Source: Neurospora tetraspora
Lineage: Eukaryota > Ascomycota > Sordariomycetes > Sordariales > Sordariaceae
Assembly (NCBI RefSeq): GCF_033439725.1
Contig: NW_026944387.1
Coordinates: forward strand, 1,550,001 to 1,614,000
Direction of reading: 5' to 3'
DNA: 64,000 nt
Shown: positions 58,861 through 64,000 of the stretch, one piece after another
How positions within the stretch are numbered: position 1 is the stretch's first letter
How the letters are laid out: every line of letters starts with the position of its first letter
Program-made: the position numbers and the translations under genes
The notes under the pieces: generated by a model
What the model was told of the DNA's origin: nothing
Seen by the model: the letters and a program-made list of their open reading frames with translations, nothing else
Databases searched by the model: none

Positions 58861-60078
58861 ACCAACCTTCTCGCTTCATCACGCTCGAGATCTCGACATG
58901 GAGCACATACATACACGAAATAACTGGCGCATTTGCATTTACCGGTCAAAGCGGGCGTCATTAGCAGCACTTTGCAGCATCGGTTCGGCGACTATGATCA
59001 ACCAACAGGCGTTTTATACCCTTCATTTGGCTTAACACAACTTTCGAGCATTTTTATCGACACACGGGCCGATCTCAACATCCCAGATCGACCCAGTCAA
59101 CCTTGGCTTTATGGCGTCACAAACACTATGGAGAATTTGTACATTTTGCAGCATGTTATACGGAGTTTTTACATTATTTACCGGATTGTTTTGGAGGGAA
59201 AGGTATATATATGATCAGAATGATGATTTGCTTGCAGGAGTACACTGGGCTGGGTTTGCAAAGGAACTACATCAACACTACTGAAGATGGATCACCGGAA
59301 AACAGGACAACACCGGAGGAATGGGGTTAAAGGAAAGGCTATGTTGGACACAACAGCCTTGCCTTTCAACGACGGGAATTTAGCGACAAATGTTTTGTTG
59401 TTCTTTTTAATGATATAATCGCTAAATGAAATTGGAGGGATTCGCTTGTTTGCAAACACTTCGTTTACCGTTCAATATTGGCGTTCCTTTTCTTCCTTCC
59501 ATCATACACATGCCTTCCTCTGTCGTCACCAGAGGTAACATTGGGCCCTTTGTACATATGTTACACACACTGGCTGATCTTCCAAGCGCCTCACAGATGA
59601 TGTACAGCTGCTACCTTGCGCGCGGTGAGCTCCGAAGGACAGCATGTCTCACTCACACAGGTAGGTATTCCCCCGATTCATTGCGCCGGCCTGTCATCCT
59701 CCTGATCGTTGGGCTACAAAGAGCTCAGCTCAGGACCCTCAGTCAAAAGCTCGTGACACGCTTCCGTTACTCAAAATTACCTCACAGAACAGAGCAGAAT
59801 CAGATGCGTTCCATTACAGTAATTCTGTACCAAACAAGACAAGAACAGGATAATAAACGGTTCATCGACCTTCGGTGACTCCGCTCTCCTGAATTTCACG
59901 TTCACCTTGTACACAACGGGCGGGCACACACCGGAAAACCGGCAAACCGGCACAACTGAATGGGCACTGAATGGTACACTAGCACGTGGCAGGCACGTTT
60001 TTCTCATTTTCATCGTGTCGGTTATTCCATTGTTCGGTTGAACCGACGATTGAATGGACCCCTGTACCTGGATTTACA
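58861..60078. other. 3' flank and intergenic, no gene seen
   Basis: Ordinary composition with short frames only. It ends at the left terminal repeat of the pogo-like element. Confidence 0.4.
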
Positions 60079-60080
60079 TA

Positions 60081-60130
60081 CTAGAAGTCATGACCCCACA
60101 TGCGCCCACCGCCCACATGCAGCCACATCT
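60081..60130 (+). repeat. left terminal inverted repeat of pogo-like element
   Basis: Core CTAGAAGTCATGACCCCACA followed by TGCGCCCACC; matches the reverse complement of 61925-61954. CCACATG words recur inside (60112-60118; CCACAT at 60123-60128) and may be internal transposase-binding repeats. Confidence 0.8.
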
Positions 60131-60239
60131 ACATCGCGTTTTCCTCCTATTTAATATCACTACCCTTCTTTTAAAAACAACTACCATTTTATTAAGTTTG
60201 ATTGTACTCGTTTCTATTATAATAAGCTCGTCTTTAATT

Positions 60240-61830
60240 AAGTAAGCGCTTAAAAATATTTACGACAGACTTTCCTAGCGTGTAGCTTTGAAGAAGTATG
60301 AGATTCTTTGGTCTACTTTCGCCGGCCGTTTTCGAGGCCGTTAAAGTAAGCGCGATTCGAAAATACCTAATTAGAGGCTATTACTAACTTAAGAAAGCTT
60401 TTTATGCGATTAAATTCTAAATAAGAAGAAGGCTAGCCGTATTCCTAACTATTGTTAGGTCGCTGGTTTTGCGATATCGATCCTTAAATGAGGCTATAAT
60501 TATGATAAATTAGGCGTTAGATGGATAGATTGCTTCCTAAAGAGAAATCCTAATATTAAGACTAAACTTTCGAGCCCGCTCGAATCTATTCGAATTCGAA
60601 GATTAATTAAGGAAGCCTTTACGAAGTTCTTTGACCTTCTAGAAGCCTAAATTCGAAATAAGGCTATTATCTTAACTAATATCGTTAATATAGACGAATA
60701 TAGACTTTAAGAATTAGAATTAAAGGATAGGAAGGTCCTTAGGATTGCCTTAATAAAGAAAGTATACTTAATAACAATTAATATAACGATTTAAGTATTT
60801 ATTATCGAATACGGAATCGTTAAAGGTAAGAGGTTGATTTCTATCGTCGTTTTTACCGGGGTATCCCTTTAAAGTTAATAGTTCCTTGATAATATAGATA
60901 ATAAATTTAAAAGCTAGAAGTTTAATAGCTTATTGACTAGATAAAGTAATATAGAGATCGTTTTACGCTGGTTAAAAAAAGTTTACTTCCCTAAGACTTA
61001 AATAAACAACGGTTAGTACCTTCTTACCTTGGATAAATATTCGAATTATCTTTTTAATAATTTCCTTATTAAAGTATTTTAATATAAAGTTTAATTATTC
61101 TTTCTACTTCCCTATACATTTTATAAGACTTAACTACTCGACCGGTCCGTATTTACCGCCATTAAATTATATTTTAAAGATTTAATTAGGGATTTTACTA
61201 GCTTTCTAATATTTATACTAATAAATAAATAACAGTTTCTATAATATTATTAAAGAGCTTTACAAAGGGGCGTAAGCTCTAGAAACCTTAAATTAAGGTT
61301 TAAAAAATAAGAATATAGCCAATAAATAAATTTATTATTATTAACGATTCCAAGGCTATTTTAAATGACGATGCCTTGCCCGCCTAGCTATTACTACCCA
61401 AAATACCACTAAGAAGCGATATATTAAAGGATAACTATACTTTTAAGACTCCTTAGAAATTTAAAGATATATTAGGAAGTATTTATAATAAATTATCCGC
61501 TATCGATTGTAATATTAAGATTGTTTATACTAAGGTAGCTAAGGCCTTCGATAATAAAAACGTTGAATTTGCTATAAAGGATTACTAAATTTAATATTTA
61601 TAAACTTAATTAGAGTTATAGAAGCCTAGGGGTAAAAGGAAAGTTAAAGAGGGTAGCAACAATAAATTTGTATATATAAATGAGATTCTGAAAGTTTGTG
61701 ATGCTTTAAAGTATACCCCCAAACGATAGAAGGTTACTAAGGCAACGAAGGTTACGAATCTAATATAGGAAGTAGAGAGAGCCCTCGAATTAACACTTCA
61801 AGTTATTTACGAGCATTAGAATGAATAGAT
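60240..61830 (+). pseudogene. degenerate DDE_1 (pogo/Fot1-like) transposase
   Basis: In one frame (positions divisible by three) the sequence reads as a transposase interrupted by RIP-type stops. The three acidic residues remain: Asp at 60693 in NIDEYRL, Asp at 61032 in LLTLDKYSN (LDGHxSH in live relatives) and Asp at 61140 in LLDRSVF (QPLD in relatives). Spacing is 112 residues between the first two and exactly 35 between the last two, the DD35D arrangement of this group. FLRWLKKVYFPKT and IKLYFKDLIRDF are further family-like stretches. The N-terminal DNA-binding half is too degraded to recognise. Retention of one frame over the catalytic core shows point mutation, not indels, killed it. Confidence 0.85.
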
Positions 61831-61902
61831 AAACATTTGAAATGGGTAAAATCCCTGCAAAAATGTCCAATTTTCGATGTCATCTGGGTCCTAGTTATGA
61901 AG

Positions 61903-61954
61903 TTACATGTGGCCCGTTGAGGGGGGTGGCCGCATGTGGGGTCACGATGTCTAG
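61903..61954 (-). repeat. right terminal inverted repeat of pogo-like element
   Basis: Reverse complement reads CTAGACATCGTGACCCCACA then TGCGGCCACC. It is not AT-shifted. It differs from the left arm at four of the first 30 positions. Confidence 0.8.
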
Positions 61955-62921
61955 TGTACAGGGGTCTCTTCCAAGGTCAGGTCCAGTCCCCAGGTACGCA
62001 CAACAAGGGGAACAAGGGGTTTGTTGATTACGTACTGTGCTCCCCTGCTGTGCCCAACAATGGATGAAGGATGGATGACGATCACCAACTCGATTATTCA
62101 TGGAAGGGTGTGGAAGGAAGGGAAAAAAGGAGAAAATGGAGTTCTTTTCGGTTGTTGCAATGCCGTTGATCATCTATGGAATCTTCTCTCTTTACATTAT
62201 TTTGTGGATACAGTACTCGCGCTCCTGTTGTGTCTCTCTGTTGGGGATGCGGCAATGATAGGGGGGGGTCATTCAAGGCCGGGGTCAGGGCTCAGGGGTA
62301 CCATAACCGGGCGGCACTGGGCACGGCAACTGGGAAGCCTCAGGAGTTCAGTTCAAGGATTGTGATCAAGACCATGACAAGGATGGGGTGAGAGGCCGCC
62401 AGTCAGCGGCACAGGCAGGGAGGCAGGGAGGCAGACAGGGGTGGACCGAGTTTATGAGTTGGTGGTTGTTGGTATGGACCTGGACACCGAGGACACTCCC
62501 TTTTTACGCAATGAAGGGGGTAAGAGATGGGTTGATAGTTGGATAGGGGGGTTTGAAGAGATGTTGAGGTTGTGGCAGGAGGTGTTAGGTTGGGGTATAT
62601 CCTCTTCTGTTCTCTTTATTTTGGGTGCTGGAGTGGTGGTTTATTCGCACCCACAACCTACCCGTCTACTAGCTCCTCGAAGTCTCGCAACTTTCTCTCC
62701 CTCCATCATCTACTGGACTTGCTTCGTTCAGCATTGTTTCTTCCTTTCCCCGCAGCTAGCTATCACCCATCCTTCTCCTCTGTCATGGACTTGAGTTGAT
62801 CCATCTTGCAATTTTTTCCCCCTCTTGCTCCCATTCCTATTCTCTGATCAAATCTCGCCCTTTAGATCCCAGGCCGTAGCACACCCATCATCATCTGGCT
62901 TTCCCCATCCTCCCTTGTTCA

Positions 62922-62944
62922 CCCCCCCCCCCCCCCCCCCCCCC
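62922..62944 (+). repeat. C23 homopolymer
   Basis: A run of 23 consecutive C bases between GTTCA and AAAAGC. Its length is likely polymorphic and is prone to sequencing error; on the complementary strand it is a G-run able to form a G-quadruplex. Confidence 0.9.
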
Positions 62945-63036
62945 AAAAGCAATGTAATCTGCCACTGCTCCCTCATCATATATCTCCTGCGATCTTGATT
63001 CCTCCATGTGCCCTGCTCTTCCTCTGCTTGCTCCCC

Positions 63037-63219
63037 CTACTTCTTACCACTGCTTCCACTGCTGCTGCTACTGCTGCTACTCCCGCTTGAACCCGAACTC
63101 GAACTCGACCCCGAGCCCGATGAGCTTGACCCGGAGGAACTGCTTGACGTCGGGGCGCTGATGGTGATTGTGGGGAGGAAGACGGGAATGATGGGGGTGT
63201 TTCTTCGGGGCTGCGACAT
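63037..63219 (-). CDS. possible first exon of a Ser/Gly-rich protein
   Basis: A 60-codon minus-strand frame: MSQPRRNTPIIPVFLPTITI, then SAPT and a Ser/Gly tract built from AGC/AGT/TCG codons, ending in SSGKK. The ATG has A at -3. The terminal GGTAAGAAG contains a GTAAGA donor-like site, so the frame could splice leftward; the acceptor is unknown. The non-repetitive start looks protein-like, but a chance frame over a trinucleotide repeat is equally possible. Confidence 0.25.
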   Translation of the reverse strand: MSQPRRNTPIIPVFLPTITISAPTSSSSSGSSSSGSGSSSSSGSSGSSSSSSSSGSSGKK

Positions 63220-64000
63220 CGTGATTTTTGGTTGATGGTATCGGGTGTGATGTAATCTCTTTTGCTTTATTCCTCGTGGATGTAGAACGTCAGGTTGCGG
63301 TAAAGCTGCTAGCTAATTCCCCGAGAACTTGCAGAGTTCTGAAGTTTTGCACGAATAAACACCTGATGGATCTTTTGTGCTATGATGCCTTCCGCAGTTC
63401 GGTTTCAGTGTTGTGTGGGTAAATAGATGTCTGCAGTTGAGATCCCGATGGTGCTCCGCTATTCAAGAATGGAAGGAGTGGGTGCAAGGAGTCCCGGTGG
63501 TTCCTGCCTAAATAGATCTTTGATGGAAAAAATTTTCATTGCGTGGCTCCCGTCGCTCTTGCTTGGTGATGAGGGCAGGAGCGATGCATAGAGGTGAGCC
63601 ACGACACGATGGCAGCGTTTGCTTCAAATGTGGCGTTTTCCGTTCGTTTGAAGAAGGTTTCGGATGCGATCACGAGAATCTGTCTCATTCGATGCCAAGA
63701 GATCCCGTACCAGTGGCACATTAGTCGGAACTTTAATTCAGTAGGTAGACATCGTGGTTTACTGTTTCGCGAATTTGAAGCCATCATCGAACACCGACAC
63801 CAATACCGTCACCGGCATCGAAGCCTCGGTTCGCGGGGGCAAGTCCACTCAGTCATCAATATACCAACAGTAGGAGGATGATGGGCCGCAAGAAACAAAC
63901 TGAACGGCGTCCACCATGACATACAAACTGCGGAATGAAACGACTGATTTTGGTTGCGAAGAGCGACTCGATGCTGCGAGCCGCTGCCGTGGTTATCCCG

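Larger units (their letters stand above)
60081..61954 (+). mobile_element. Fot1/pogo-type (Tc1/mariner superfamily) transposon, RIP-inactivated
   Basis: Terminal inverted repeats at 60081-60130 and 61903-61954 start CTAGA and share TGACCCCACATGCG, with 26 of the first 30 bases identical. TA dinucleotides lie at 60079-60080 and 61957-61958, compatible with TA target duplication, though the right side has two extra bases. Total length ~1.9 kb is the usual size of Fot1/pogo elements. The core (~60.15-61.83 kb) is strongly AT-shifted in RIP fashion while both ends are not. Confidence 0.85.
61959..64000. other. gene-poor right flank
   Basis: Ordinary composition with simple repeats: a GGCAGGGA run near 62415-62436 and the C23 tract. 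Apart from the Ser/Gly frame at 63037-63219, no candidate gene was seen. A gene continuing beyond the window cannot be excluded. Confidence 0.4.

Overview
The window looks like nuclear DNA of a filamentous ascomycete, most likely a Sordariomycete close to Neurospora or Sordaria. Genes are GC-rich and well spaced. They carry short introns (57 to 175 nt) with GTAAGT/GTACGT donors and CTAAC/CTGAC branch sites. Two blocks are extremely AT-rich, poor in CA and TG but retaining CG. That is the footprint of repeat-induced point mutation (RIP), for which Neurospora is the type case. The genus is inference; no species-specific marker was seen.

Layout. 2.45-4.27 kb: an F-box-like protein with a cysteine-rich tail (+). 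7.6-9.3 kb: an MFS drug/polyamine-type exporter (+). 12.0-14.2 kb: a BTB/POZ protein (+). 15.9-18.0 kb: a TMEM135-like multi-pass membrane protein (+). 18.3-32.2 kb: a 13.9-kb RIP-mutated island bounded by inverted terminal repeats and a 6-bp direct repeat. It holds a dead Ty3/gypsy pol region, about 5 kb of unidentified degraded sequence, and a less mutated relic gene with AT-hook-like motifs next to the right end. 32.35-32.82 kb: a foldback (MITE-like) element enclosing a tRNA-like A-box/B-box pair. 32.9-35.4 kb: a secreted GH3 beta-glucosidase (-). 35.4-42.8 kb: a long gene-poor stretch. 42.8-46.5 kb: a large disordered fungal protein with a coding minisatellite (+). 47.7-48.7 kb: a GNAT acetyltransferase (+), convergent with a cysteine-rich protein at 49.1-50.4 kb (-). 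51.7-52.7 kb: a small minus-strand locus whose gene model is unresolved. 54.0-55.0 kb: a coiled-coil/proline-rich protein (-). 58.1-58.9 kb: a basic, serine-rich protein (+). 60.1-62.0 kb: a RIP-killed Fot1/pogo-type transposon with terminal repeats and a recognisable DD35D triad. 62-64 kb: gene-poor, with a C23 homopolymer and a short Ser/Gly open frame.

The genes form no evident cluster or pathway. They look like unrelated single-copy genes with long leaders, into which at least three mobile elements have inserted. Genome defence has inactivated the two coding ones. The most unusual object is the 13.9-kb island. Its left terminal repeat is almost intact while the right copy carries mainly RIP-type transitions, and the element inserted only 276 bp past the stop codon of the TMEM135-like gene.
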